A stretch of DNA of 64,000 bases from Palaemon carinicauda (Eukaryota; Arthropoda; Malacostraca; Decapoda; Palaemonidae): the NCBI RefSeq assembly GCF_036898095.1, contig NC_090725.1:331481177-331545176 (forward strand), written 5' to 3'. Below the pieces are notes generated by a model, which saw only the letters and a program-made list of their open reading frames with translations, did no database searches and had not been told where the DNA came from. Below, one piece after another: positions 41,844-53,170 of this stretch. A program made the translations under genes and the position numbers. The number at the start of each line of letters is the position of its first letter. Within the stretch, counting starts at the first letter, position 1.

Positions 41844-43463
41844 TTGCTTCACTAAGAACGGTCCGAAGCAGTCCGACCCAGTGTTAGTAAAGGGGGGTTC
41901 ATCTGGACAAAGCCGGTCGGATGGCATTTCAGCCATCACCTGAACTAAAGGACGACGACTTAGTCTGCAACAGACCAAGCATTCTCGAATGACAGTCTTG
42001 ACTATCGCATTTCCGCGGACGATCCAGTAGTTTGTCCTCAACTGTGTCATCAGGTGGTTCTGGCCACAATGGCCGCAGGATTCGTGCGTGGCTCTCACCA
42101 TAAGCTTGACCGCCAGAGAACTGCTGGGTAGGATGATCGGATGCTTGGCCGTATCTGCCAGTGTTGATTTCTGCAATCGACCACCAACGTGGAGCAATCC
42201 ATCCTTGAGAAATGGTCTCAGCTTGATTAATTTACAAGACCTCTTCAGCGATCTTCCCTTCTTCGAGAGGGTGCTTAACTCTTCTTCATACTCTTGGCTT
42301 TGGGTCAGTCTCCAGATAAAATTCTCCGCGGTACGCAGCTCCGCACTCGAGAGTGAGTCGCTGCTGTATGGGCGAGCCTTCTGCATGTGGCAGATAAATC
42401 TTGTCATCCACGCGACGGTCCTGACAAACTTCAACCAGGAGGAGAATCTTGTCGCTATTGATTCAATGGGCGTTGGTTCTTTCTTCGTTACTGTATATCA
42501 AAGACGGGAGAAGTCTTCACTTCGGCGTCTGGATCAAGCTCTCCTCTGACAACGTCTTCGGGCATGGTTGGCCAGTGCGTTTCGTCCATCTTGAGGAAAC
42601 CTGGTCCTGAAAACCACAAAGATGATTGGAGGAAGTCAGCGACGGATAGGCCACGAGATGCGAGGTCTGCTGGGTTCGCAGTAGTATTGATGTATCTCCA
42701 AGCCATAATGTCGGATGTATCCCTAATGAGATTGACCCTATTGTCCACGAAGGTCTGGTACCTCGCAGTCGGATTTCTGAGATATTTCAGTACTGACGTG
42801 CTATCAGTCCAGAAGACTGACGAGGCCAGTTTCAGATCGAGCTCAGTCTTCAGCTTTGAGTCCATCTGTGCAGCGATAGCAGCCGCCGTCAGCTCAAGAC
42901 GAGGGATGGTGGTCCTTTTCAGAGGGGCGACTCTCGCCCGTCCTATGACGAGAGTGCAATGAATCTTTCCGTTGACACCAACTACGCGCAAGTAAGAGAC
43001 TACACCATAGCCTGTCTGACTTGCGTCTGCAAAGTGGTGCAGCTGAAGGGTGTCAACATCTCCGAAGTCTGGTGGTATGAAGGACCTTTGCAGTTGGAAC
43101 TCTTCCAGTTGTGGCAACTGCACAAGCCCGGTCTTCCATCAAACAAGTTCATCAGCAGACATCTCCTCATCCCACGAGAGCCTCCTTCGGCACATTTCTT
43201 GCAACAGGATCTTCGCGATCAAAGTGACGGGGGATAAGTAGCCCAAGGGGTCGTAGATCGATGCAACAACAGAGAGCACACCACGTCGGTTGAAAGGCTT
43301 GTCTTTAAGGACAATTCTGAACGTGAACACGTCTATGTTCATATTCCAATGGATCCCCAGGGCCCGTTCAGTTGGCAGCTCATCTTTATTCAAGTCTAGG
43401 ACAGCCACAGAGTCGTCTCGTTCTTCTCTGGGGATCGCAGCTAGAATTTGCTTGCTGCTGGAG
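41844..43463 (-). mobile_element. 1620-bp internal BEL/Pao fragment inserted in the R2-like element
   Basis: This block is collinear with 50103-51722 of the BEL element, with the same length and no net indel; by eye I count about 15-20 substitutions, roughly 1 percent. On the minus strand it holds the end of RT (43555-43139), RNase H (43123-42488) and the start of the integrase (42434-41850). It has no LTR, gag or protease. It shares with the full element both an in-frame TGA after DELV and a frameshift after VFDIQ. Confidence 0.95.
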
Positions 43464-45805
43464 TAAGAGCTAATAACAATAACAGGGGAAGTAGACAGCT
43501 GCAAGGGAATATTCCTCGGAATATAAGGAGAAGGAGAGAGTATGCGGCAACTCAAAGAGGCTGGGATTAAAATCGCAGCCGAGTTGCCCAGAATGCCATC
43601 TTTGGAAAAGACCCCCTGGCTAGTCCCACGTTCCCACCCGGGACCGTGGAATACTGGACGGCCCTCTTTGGAAGGCCTAGTCCAGCTAGCCTATTGAATG
43701 ATGAAGCACAACGCCACCCATGCACCATTCTTGAACCGGTTACCACCCTTGACAGTGAATTGTGCAAGAGGAAAACCAGTTTAAAGACGTCGCCGGGCCC
43801 AGACGGCATTAGAGCAGCAGACTTTAGTGCGGCGGCAAATGACCAGATTGCAGAACTGTATAACACTATTCTGCAATCCAAAACAGCCACATGTGACTGG
43901 GCGCGAGGCAGAACAACTCTGCTGCCCAAAAAGGATGTCCCTCAAGAGGCCGGGGACTTTCGTCCAATAACAATAACGTCAGTCGTAACTAGAGGGTTGC
44001 ATAAGATCCTGAGCAAGCGCCTGGCGGAGCGCATCCCCTCCTCGGTCCGTCAGAAAGGGTTCAAGGCTGAGGAGGGTGTCAGCAGCAACCTTCTATTGTT
44101 GCAAGAACTGATTAAGGAGGCCAAGACGGAGTCGAAGACCCTCTACTTGGTCTTTATAGACTTCAAGAAGGCATTCGATTCCGTCAGTCATCATGCCCTC
44201 TTAGATACTCTAAGGGCAGCTGGCCTGGACAATGACTCGATCCACTACCTCAGAAACTTCTACTCTAGTATCAACACCGAGGTAGCTGGGATCGGGGTTA
44301 ATATTACTAGGGGCGTAATGCAGGGGGATCCACTGTCCCCCCTGCTTTTCAATCTTGCCCTAGATAGAGCACTCGCTTGCCTCCCCGAGGGCGTAGGGGC
44401 GACGCTTCGGGGAGAGGAAATCAAATATCTGGCCTTCGCTGATGATATTGTCGTCGTGGCACAAACCAGAATCAGTTTAACAACAGCAATCAGGAGTCTA
44501 CTCGATGAAGCTGGAAAGCTGGGTCTGGAGCCTGGCCTGCAGAAGTGTGCCACGGCCGGTATCGTCGGTGATCGGCAAAAGACGACCTGGTACTGTGATA
44601 CCTGCCCATTCACATTTGGGAATGTCAACATCCCAGTCACGAGCCCTGATGGGGTATACCAAGTACCTCGGTGTAGATGTCGGGCTCGGGACGAATGTGA
44701 ACGGGGCGAAAGTTCCAAGGCTGAGTTGGGGAATCTGCAGCTTGCGCCGTTGAAGCCCCAGCAAAAGCTTTGGTCCTTGAAAACGGTGTTGATACCTCGG
44801 CTGCACCATGTGGCCGTCCACGGGAACCTCAAGGGCTACCACCTAACGGCGGTAGAAAAAGAGGTAAGAAAATTTGTGAGAAAGTGTCTCCACCTTCCTG
44901 GTGACACTCCTCTGCCGGCATTCTATGCAGGGACAGCAGCGGGTGGCCTCGGAATTTATAAATTTTCCGAGGGTACACCCAGGGCCCTTCATGAATGCCA
45001 TATTAGACTAGCCCGATCTCCAGATCCATTGATGGCGGGAATTGCTGCTGATCTGGTCCAGCAACACCGGGCCCCTGCCATCTCGGACTGGGGAGATAGG
45101 CTATACAATACTGTAGACGGCTGCGGTCTGAGGGAGGCTCCCTTTGGACTGAGGCCAAAATGGTTGGACGCTGGCAACCGCATGATGAGGGGCGGTACCT
45201 ACTGCAATGCCATCAAACTCCGGTTGGGACTTCTGACAACCCCGGCCCGGAGCACGAGAGGCAGGCAGCAGAGCAGCCACTGTGATCTTGGCTGCAACGC
45301 CCCTGGCACCCTGCACCGTATCATGCAGGTTTGTCCGGCTGTTAAGCCATGGCGAATAAAGAGACACGATGCATTGAAGACCTATGCTAAGAAGAAGGCC
45401 ACTGAAGCAGGGTTCAGTGTCCTTGACGAACCCCACATAGCCACGACAAGCGGGCTACGAAAACCAGACCTGGTGGTCTGGAAAGACAGACAGTCAATGG
45501 TAGTAGACTGTCAGATAATGCGGACGCAAATGTTCGTCCACTTGGGTTCTTCGACGCGGCGAAAATCGCCAAATATGATACTACCTGTGTCAAGAGAGCC
45601 GTCGAAGTGCTTACGGCAACAGTACCCTCGGTACATGCTATCACAGGGAACTGGAGGGGTGTACTGTCCAGGGGAACGATCACCCTGGCCCTGAGGCTGA
45701 AGCTCAGCATCAAGGACTTAGACTTGATGTCGATTAAGATCTTGCAGGGTGGACTATCCATATATTCCAATTATATGGGTATGTTGGGGGGAGGTGATGT
45801 AACAT
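43464..45805 (+). pseudogene. R2-like reverse transcriptase and restriction-like endonuclease
   Basis: In the frame shared with the N-terminal part, text resumes at once (RRRREYAATQRGWD, then a TAA at about 43569). The RT then has KTSPGPDGIRAADF, VFIDFKKAFDSVSHH (motif A), GVMQGDPLSPLLFNLALD and FADDIVVVAQ (motif C). A short frame excursion (about 44660-44750) carries TKYLGVDVG, the thumb motif. Downstream come a CCHC motif (CDLGCNAPGTLHRIMQVC, near 45290) and the endonuclease residues KPDLVVW...MVVDCQIM (45463-45520). A last frameshift near 45545 moves the C-terminus into the frame ending at 45807. Catalytic residues are kept, but the frame is broken at least four times. Confidence 0.85.
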
Positions 45806-45807
45806 AG

Positions 45808-46249
45808 CGTTCTCGGCCACGAAGTTTTGACCACCCTACGTTCCTCCAGGAGCCAAGAACGATCTCCTGTTGAGTGGATAAGCGCGCCGGCAGGAACACA
45901 GCCATTGTTAACACCAAGAAGGACAATGTAATGGTAGGCTGTGTTTCCTGAATTAGTATTAAGGCTAGAATTAAGTTTTAGAATTGTAAAAGTGTAGGCA
46001 CCTAGGCTAAGTTAGATCAATATATGTAAATTGCCTAGGAAATGAGACCAACCTCTGAGTAGCCGAGAGAGGTCCCATTAGGATTAAGGCTTAGATCAGT
46101 TTTGCTGAGAGCTCTCAGGTAGGGTAGGTCGTAGTAATAGTCTCATACATTACCCTGGGGTCAGTAACGGATGATCTGGATCGTCCGTTACTGAGTGGAG
46201 ACTTGTGTAGGATCCGTCACCTCTGGAGACTGTGTCTGGCTACATACTC
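45808..46249 (+). other. 3' UTR of the R2-like element and unassigned flank
   Basis: No coding frame is supported. An inverted pair near 45880-45950 (GGAACACAGCC / GGCTGTGTTTCC) could form a hairpin in the RNA, as R2 3' UTRs often do. I cannot fix the element's 3' end exactly. Confidence 0.45.
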
Positions 46250-46500
46250 GGGGATGAAACTGAATGTTGCCTTTCGCCCTTCTTTAATGGGTGAAGATGA
46301 AAGAGAGACCATAATGTTCCTTGACTTGTATGGCTGCTGTCAGTGTGTGTAGGAACACTGTCTTCTTAAACCAGGTGAAAATGTGTTCCCTGGTGAAGTG
46401 GAACATAAGGAGGTCTCTTCTAGAGACCGGAGAATTTGGAACCAAGTTCAGAGAGGAAGGTCTCAATTCCGACTGGGAAAAGGTAAGTTGCTGAAGGTAA
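46250..46500 (-). pseudogene. DIRS YR core fragment (inferred part of DIRS-D)
   Basis: The minus-strand frame 46466-46284 contains FTWFKKTVFLHTLTAAIQ, which corresponds to DVTKKTLFLMTLATA in DIRS-B, with the catalytic Arg of the RVSE box replaced. Upstream text (SLNLVPNS) fits the preceding WDLNxVL segment. The next expected YR residues toward the N-terminus are found at 58135 on, across the LINE insertion. Strongly degenerate. Confidence 0.55.
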
Positions 46501-46510
46501 TCATCTACTC

Positions 46511-47190
46511 CCTAGGTTGCATTTTGGTTTTTGTAAAGGCCTTGGAGCATGTGATGCCCTTCTTATAATCTCCAATGCTGTACAGAAATCTCTTGATTGT
46601 GGTCAGGAAGTTCATGTGATTGGCCTTGATTTTAGTGCTGCCTTTGACCGTGTTAATCATGAGGCCCTTGTTTTCAAACTCAAACAGTTGGGAGTGGGTG
46701 GGTCGTTTCTTAGCATTATTATTGATTTTTTAAGTAATAAAGCTCAGAGAGTTGTTGTTGATGGGCACCATAGCGAGTATAGGAATTGATATCTGGTGTT
46801 CCACAGGGTAGTATTCTAGGCCCATTACTTTTCATACTATATACACATGACATGTGGTTTGGCCTAGAAAACAAGCTTGTTGCATATGCAGATGATGCTA
46901 CTCTCTTTACATCAATTCCAACCCCTGAATATAGATCTGGGGTTGGTGAATCTCTTAATAGAGATTTAGCTAAAATTAGTCCATGGTGCAAATTATGGGA
47001 TATGAAGTTGAATCCTAACAAAACTCAAAGTATGATTGTAAGTAGGTCAAAGACGGTGGCTCAACATCCGGATCTCAGTATTAATAATGTTTCTTTAAAT
47101 TTGTATGACTTAAAATTTTAGGTGTGATTCTCGACAGCAGATTTACTTTTGAGAAACACATTAGGTCTGTGTCTTCTTCAATTGTACAAA
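46511..47190 (+). pseudogene. LINE reverse transcriptase, first part
   Basis: Frame 46517-46789 has VIGLDFSAAFDRVNHEAL (motif A). After a 1-base shift near 46790, frame 46786-47121 has SGVPQGSILGPLLFILYTHD and LVAYADDATLF (motif C, YADD) and KLNPNKTQSMI. A second shift near 47118 leads into LGVILDSRFTFEKHI up to the insertion. Active-site residues are present, but shifts and the insertion disable it. Confidence 0.85.
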
Positions 47191-47193
47191 AAA

Positions 47194-47545
47194 TGACAAA
47201 TTCGTATATAATTTGTATTTTTCCTAACTATATAAATCTTAGCTATTTAATAGGGGTTATTATTACTTTCGGCGTAACTGAAATGACGAGCCATTAGAAC
47301 TTTCACGAGGGTTTACTACCCCACCGCTAGTTAGCGGGGGGTAGGGAGGGTAGCTTGCTACCCGCCTCCCTCACACACACCTGTGCTTGAGCTCACTTTG
47401 CTTGGAGGTGGGACTTCAAGGGGGATAGGGCTGGCGGGCAAGTTTGATTAAATAGCTAAGGTTTGTATAGTTAGGAAAAATACAAATTATCTACAAATTT
47501 GTCATTTGTTCCTTAACTGACATACAAACCATGCTATTTAATAGG
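47194..47545 (-). repeat. DIRS-G 3' terminal repeat and internal complementary region
   Basis: The terminus 47194-47250 is answered by an inverted copy at 47448-47504, followed by a copy of the opposite terminus (ATTTGTTCCTTAACTGACAT, 47504-47545), which is inverted at 57315-57360. The internal region thus complements both ends. Confidence 0.9.
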
Positions 47546-47984
47546 GGTGACTCACCCATTAGGAAGGGTGGAAAATCCCAGCCAGTACTGGCTCTTGGCT
47601 TTGGCCAGGGACTCATTATTTGAGTGTGTCAGCACTCAACAATAAGGAGTCCCTGCACCTCGCTAGAACCTTGCTACGCAAGGACTGCGGCCTACGCAAG
47701 CTGTGTGTGAAGGTATAATAAAGTGTGACTCGTCATAGTTTGTTGACCTGTAGTCCTTTAGATGGAAACTTTAGGCTAGGACTCCCCCAATACCACCTCG
47801 TCAGGGTATGGGGACATGACAGTATTAGCTTAATACTAGGAATACAAGGAAACGTGGTTTACCAGCAGTGGTTTGAGGTCAGCTGTGCAGAGAACCCAGG
47901 ATGCTGCTTTCCCCAAGAGAGGGGAAGATGAAGAAAAGTAAGGGCCAGACAAACCTTTTCATTCATGCAGACTAAGACCAGGTA
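47546..47984 (-). other. DIRS-G 3' untranslated stretch
   Basis: It is collinear with 39385-39830 of DIRS-F. No coding motif is seen. Confidence 0.6.
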
Positions 47985-48240
47985 ACAATGCCCTCAACCT
48001 TCTGCTACTTGTCCACTAAGGAGCCTGAGGTTCTAAACCAGCTGTTGTGCAGCCACCACAGGGCCGATAGAGAACGTATCGAGCCTCCTGTGGGTCACGT
48101 CTTGCAGGTAGTGGGCTGTGAAGTTCGTCTGACGCTTCCACACCCCAGCCTGAAGAACCTGCGTCACTGAGAAATTCTTCTTGAAGGCCAGGGACGTAGC
48201 TACACCCGACATCATGTGCTCTAGGGTGTCGTGACAGAGG
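47985..48240 (-). pseudogene. DIRS-G tyrosine recombinase C-terminus
   Basis: Frame 48215-48033 reads GVATSLAFKKNFSVTQVLQA, GVWKRQTNFTAHYLQDV (nucleophile Tyr) and FSIGPVVAAQQLV. The overlapping frame has RAHDVGCS, where the second Arg of H-x-x-R is Gly. The N-terminal two thirds of YR are deleted; the text changes to gag repeats near 48245. Confidence 0.75.
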
Positions 48241-48354
48241 AGGGTCTGGATTCAGGGACAGATGGAGATCGTGGGTACGCAGGAGATCATTGGCGTGGAG
48301 AGCGCTGGCGCGTTGGTGAATGCTGGCACGCAGGAGAGCACTGTTTTGAGGGCG

Positions 48355-48359
48355 CGAAG
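48355..48359. repeat. BEL target-site duplication, left copy (CGAAG)
   Basis: CGAAG directly precedes the TGT of the left LTR. The same five bases follow the right LTR at 55678-55682. Confidence 0.92.
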
Positions 48360-49088
48360 TGTAGAACACCGGAGAGGGGTTCACTTCTCGGCTAAAGTTC
48401 TAAGTTATTGGCATGTAGGTCTTGAAACTCACGTCTTTTATAATTAGATATATTGAAGAGTACCACTTGCATATCTGACGAGGTTTTAGCTGCAAACAAA
48501 AAAAAAAACAGCTCGTCACTAAGAAAATACACCAATGGTACAGGATTACATTAATTGCAATAGGGTTCATTATAATACATAAATACAAGTCAATAAAGAA
48601 AATACAGCAATAGTACAGGATTACATTAATTGCAATAGGGTTCATTACAATAAATAATAGACTTGCATCTTTTCCCAACGCCAATTCTGTTTCAAGTTCA
48701 GTTCAAAGAACATTTACAGGTGGTACCGTTAATCTCCTGCGAGTGATTAGTTATCGAGCCAAATGTGTGATTAGTCCTTCACACACGGAGAGACACTCCT
48801 AAATCACCGCATCAGTCAACACAGCAAGCTGAGCGCAGAGATGCTCACACCACAGTGGACAGCCATGCACTGCCAAGGTCCGGGGCCGTGACGTCTCTCT
48901 GTCTAGCGCAAGATGCCCCTCTGAGCCGACCAATCATGGACCTAGACCATTGCTATGCCAATATAAGGTTATGTTTTCGGCGCTTAGAGTTGGTCCTGGA
49001 GAACGTAATAAGGAAAACTATATTAATCCTCATGGTTAACAAAGAACACAAAAAAATTTCTTGGAAATACGTTATAGCGTATCTTACA
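48360..49088 (-). repeat. BEL 3' LTR (left in window)
   Basis: 729 bp, TGT...ACA. It contains a local tandem of a roughly 65-base unit (AAGAAAATACA...AATTGCAATAGGGTTCATTA) twice, between 48525 and 48655. Confidence 0.95.
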
Positions 49089-49241
49089 CTGCCCCATATT
49101 TGGTCATGGGCTAAATATTTCCATAGATACGGCATCACTTGGGTTACTTCATTCAAATGACCTTGCTATATTTTCAACTCAAATAATAAAATTCAAAATT
49201 TACAAAATGCAGCGAGCAGTGCTCGGCGTACACGCATTACA

Positions 49242-49625
49242 TCACTTTATATAATCGCCTTTATCATTTTCCAAGAGAAGGCACAGTTTCTGCACGGGCC
49301 TTCTGAACTCGCCATTCTCAGTTTTGATCAAAGCTTGACGTACGCGACCGTCAGTGCTCCGAGTGACCTCCATGACTTTCCCTAGAGGCCAGCTGCCTCG
49401 GGGAAGCCGCTCGTCCAGCGTTAGAACGACGTCACCGACGTTGATGTCACGCTTTGGGACTGACCACTTCTGGCGCTCCTGAAGCAGGGGGAGATACTCC
49501 TGTATCCACCTGCGCCAGAATTCGTCAGCGAGGAACTGTGCCTGTCTCCATCGCCTCTTCACATACATTTCCTTCTTGCATGTGGATGTGAAGGGATCAG
49601 GTGACCCTTTCAAAGTTAGGATCAT
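49242..49625 (-). pseudogene. BEL integrase C-terminal (DUF5641-like) part
   Basis: The frame contains KRRWRQAQFLADEFWRRWIQ, YLPLLQERQKW, INVGDVVLTLDERLPRGSWP and LGKVMEV, the signature of the chromodomain-like DUF5641 region that ends BEL/Pao integrases. It is separated from the integrase core (ending at 49680) by a stop at about 49680 and a frame change. Confidence 0.85.
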
Positions 49626-49679
49626 GTTAGGCGTGAGAGGGGCAGGGCAGTTCGGGTCGTCGTTGATCTTCGTCAGAGG

Positions 49680-50755
49680 TCAGCTATTAACAACAGCCTC
49701 CACTTCGCAGAACAGAGTGCGAAGCGTTTCATCAGTCGTGACTTGTTCGAGACAGGCCGCTGTGAGGGCTCTTCGGACCGACCTGATCAGACGCTCCCAC
49801 ACTCCGCCGAAGTGTGAGGCATGTGGTGGATGAAAGTTCCACTCTATGCCTCGGATCGAGAGTGTGTCTCTGATTTCTCCTTCGTTGAAGCGCTGGAGAG
49901 CTTCTCTTAGCTCTCGTTCCGTGGCCACAATGTTGGTCCCGTTGTAGGACCACATTCTCTTGATAGGCCCTCTGCGAGCGACGAAACGTCTGGTGGCGTT
50001 GACGAAGGAGTCTCGTTCCATTGTATCGATCACTTTCAGGTGGACTGCTCGCGAGGTAAGGCATGTAAAGATAGCGCCCCAACGCTTCACTGTGGACCTT
50101 CCTTGCTTCACTAAGAACGGTCCGGAGCAGTCCGACCCAGTGTTAGTAAAGGGGGGTTCATCTGGACAAAGCCGGTCGGATGGCAGTTCAGCCATCACCT
50201 GAACTAAAGGACGACGACATAGTCTGTGACAGACCAAGCATTCTCGAATGACAGTCTTGATTATCGCATTTCCGCGGACGATCCAGTAGTTTGTCCTCAA
50301 CTGTGTCATCAGGTGGTTCTGGCCACAATGGCCGCAGGATTCGTGCATGGCTCTCACCATAAGCTTGACCGCCAGAGAACTGCTGGGTAGGATGATCGGA
50401 TGCTTGGCCGTATCTGCCAGTGTTGATTTCTGCAATCGACCACCAACGTGGAGCAACCCATCCTTGAGAAATAGTCTCAGCTTGATTAATTTACAAGACC
50501 TCTTCAGCGATCTTCCCTTCTTCGAGAGGGTGCTTAACTCTTCTTCATACTCTTGGCTTTGGGTCAGTCTCCAGATAAAATTCTCCGCGGTACGCAGCTC
50601 CGCACTCGAGAGTGAGTCGCCGCTGTATGGGCGAGCCTTCTGCATGTGGCGGATAAATCTTGTCATCCACGCGACGGTCCTGACAAACTTCAACCAGGAG
50701 GAGAATCTTGTCGCTATTGATTCAATGGGCGTTGGTTCTTTCTTCGTTACTGTAT
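49680..50755 (-). pseudogene. BEL integrase core, catalytic Asp lost
   Basis: The frame 50693-49680 (337 residues) opens in the RNase H-integrase linker. The zinc-binding part has HESCGHCGQNHLMTQLR and RECLVCHRL. The DDE core has FTNTGSDCSGPF (first Asp), then RMWSYNGTN, where BEL integrases have SDNGTN, so the second catalytic Asp is Tyr, and ATERELREAL with the Glu region; HPPHASHFGGVWERLIRSVR follows. The linker before 50693 is in a frame shifted from RNase H at about 50755. No strand transfer is expected from this copy. Confidence 0.88.
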
Positions 50756-51397
50756 ATCAAAGACGGGAGAAGTCTTCACTTCGGCGTCTGGATCAAGCTC
50801 TCCTCTGACAACGTCTTCGGGCATGGTTGGCCAGTGCGTTTCGTCCATCTTGAGGAAATCTGGTCCTGAAAACCACAAAGATGATTGGAGGAAGTCAGCG
50901 ACGGAGAGGCCACGTGATGCGAGGTCTGCTGGGTTCGCAGTAGTATTGATGTATCTCCAAGCCATAATGTCGGATGTATCCCTAATGAGATTGACCCTAT
51001 TGTCCACGAAGGTCTGGTACCTCGCAGTCGGATTTCCGAGATATTTCAGTACTGACGTGCTATCAGTCCAGAAGACTGACGAGGCCAGTTTCAGATCGAG
51101 CTCAGTCTTCAGCTTTGAGTCCATCTGTGCAGCGATAGCAGCCGCCGTCAGCTCAAGACGAGGGATGGTGGTCCTTTTCAGAGGGGCGACTCTCGCCCGT
51201 CCTATGACGAGAGTGCAATGAATCTTTCCGTTGACACCAACTACGCGCAAGTAAGAGACTACACCATAGCCTGTCTGACTTGCGTCTGCAAAGTGGTGCA
51301 GCTGAAGGGTGCCAACATCTCCGAAGTCTGGTGGTATGAAGGACCTTTGCAGTTGGAACTCTTCCAGTTGTGGCAACTGCACAAGCCCGGTCTTCCA
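50747..51397 (-). pseudogene. BEL RNase H region
   Basis: This continues the RT frame directly after the in-frame TGA at 51400-51398. It has LHHFADASQTGYGVVSYL (first Asp), TIPRLELTAAAIAAQM (Glu), VFWTDSTSVLKYL (Asp) and YINTTANPADLASRGL (last Asp). All RNase H catalytic acids are present. It ends at VFDIQ with a stop; the protein resumes in another frame. Confidence 0.88.
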
Positions 51398-53170
51398 TCA
51401 AACAAGTTCATCAGCAGACATCTCCTCATCCCACGAGAGCCTCCTTCGGCACATTTCTTGCAACAGGATCTTCGCGATCAAAGTGACGGGGGATAAGTAG
51501 CCCAAGGGGTCGTAGATCGATGCAACAACAGAGAGCACACCACGTCGGTTGAAAGGCTTGTCTTTAAGGACAATTCTGAACGTGAACACGTCTATGTTCA
51601 TATTCCAATGGATCCCCAGGGCCCGTTCAGTTGGCAGCTCATCTTTATTCAAGTCTAGGACAGCCACAGAGTCGTCTCGTTCTTCTCTGGGGATCGCAGC
51701 TAGAATTTGCTTGCTGCTGGAGGTCCATTGGTTAAGACGGAAACCTCCATCCCTGCACAGGTTGATCAGATCTCTTGTTAGTTTAATGCATTCTTCCTCA
51801 TCATCCATCGCCTTGAGGAGGTTGTCAACGTAGAAGTTGCGATGTATAGAGTTAGAAGCTTCTTCATTATACTTGCTTCCGAAGTCCAGGGCCGTTTTGC
51901 GTAAGCAGAAGTTAACGACGCTCGGCGATGATCTTGCGCCAAAAACGTGGGACGTCATTCTGAAGACTTGCAGTTCTTTGCTGGTGACACCTTCTGGCCA
52001 CCAGAGGTACCTCAGGCAGTCTCTGTCCTCTTCAGGTACCTTCACCTGATGGAACATCTCCTGCACGTCTGCTGTGATGGCATGTTGACCCTCTCTAAAA
52101 CGCAGGAGAACACCCGTCAGGCTAATGGTGAGGTCGGGGCCTTGCATCAGATGTTCGTTGAGAGATGTTCCTCGGTGCCTTGCCTTCAGATCGAAGACCA
52201 CTTGGTCTTTCTGTTTGACAGGATGCCTGACAGAGTGGTGCGGCATGAGCCACACGCGCCCGTCCTTCCTGTCTAGCTGACTTACAGGACCCCTTTCGGC
52301 GTAGCCCTTATCAGTATATTTCTCCATCTGAGCTACGTAGGATGTCTTGTAAGCTTCGTCGTTGTCTAGTCTTCTTTTCAAGCTTCGGGCTCGTCGAATT
52401 GCCATATTCATATTATCAGGTAGAGGAGTAGAGTCCTTGAATGGCAGCTTGGCCATGTACTTTCCATGTCGATGCTGTGTCGTGTTATTCAAGGTGGCCA
52501 AGAATCTCTTATCCTCTAGAGAATCTTCCAATCTGGAGAGGGATTCCTTTTCGAAGAAATCTCTATTAAAATGACTCTGCAGTAGCTCTGTCAAGTCTTG
52601 AGGGTCAAATTTTCGATGAACATGATGCACGGGTGAGACCTCTGATGCAGACCGGTCTCCAGTAGGACCGAAAGCCACCCAACCAAGCTTGGTTAGGTAG
52701 GCGGATGGCTCATTGGCAGTGCCGTGGCGTTGCTCCAGAATGACTCGATTCAGGGTCGTGTCTAACCCGATCACTAGCTTGACCTGTTCGTGGTCAGTTG
52801 GCAAGCTTTGCAGCTCTACGTCTGCCATGTGTGTCCATCTCTTCAGCCAGTCCGAAGGCATTATGTAGTCCGTCGACACATTAATTTTGTCAGTAACAAA
52901 GACTTCTTTTACTCGTTCTTCCTCCTCACCTCCGTTGATGTTACCAAGGGTGAGTTGGACCACTTCCTTGCAGGCGAAAGTACCGGCCTCTGTCACCATG
53001 GTCTGGTTGCAAGGGCTTCCCGTTACACCTAGCCGATCTATTAGGCTCCTTGCGGCTAACGTGGGTGCGGCTCCTCCATCTATGAAGCCGACTGTAGTGC
53101 ACGTTCCGTTCACCATGACTGGGATAAGCTTCAACATTGTACGACCATCAGGTCGTCGGTCAGTGGACAT
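51398..53170 (-). pseudogene. BEL protease and reverse transcriptase, ending at a premature TGA
   Basis: The 590-residue frame starts with an aspartic protease of DUF1758 type (GFIDGGAAPTLAARSLIDRL, about residues 27-46, with DGGA in place of the more usual D-S/T-G). It continues with a DUF1758/RT connector and RT: YTDKGYAERGPVSQL, VWLMPHHSVRHPVK, VFDLKARHRGTSLNEHLMQG, ADVQEMFHQVKVPEEDRDCL (motif A Asp), then NFYVDNLLKAMDDEEE. Motif C is YVDN, not YVDD. It ends SADELV followed by TGA, after which the same frame continues as RNase H; a CGA-to-TGA change is the simplest reading. Confidence 0.9.

Larger units (their letters stand above)
40141..46140 (+). mobile_element. R2-like non-LTR retrotransposon with restriction-like endonuclease, split by a BEL fragment
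   Basis: One long plus-strand frame encodes, in order, a C2H2 zinc finger, an R2-type linker, RT, a CCHC motif and a PD...D endonuclease, the order of R2-superfamily LINEs. A 1620-bp BEL/Pao fragment (41844-43463) splits the linker without changing the reading phase, since 1620 is a multiple of 3. There are three stops and several frameshifts. The flanks are DIRS DNA, not 28S rDNA, so this is a non-rDNA lineage or a displaced copy. Ends are approximate. Confidence 0.8.
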
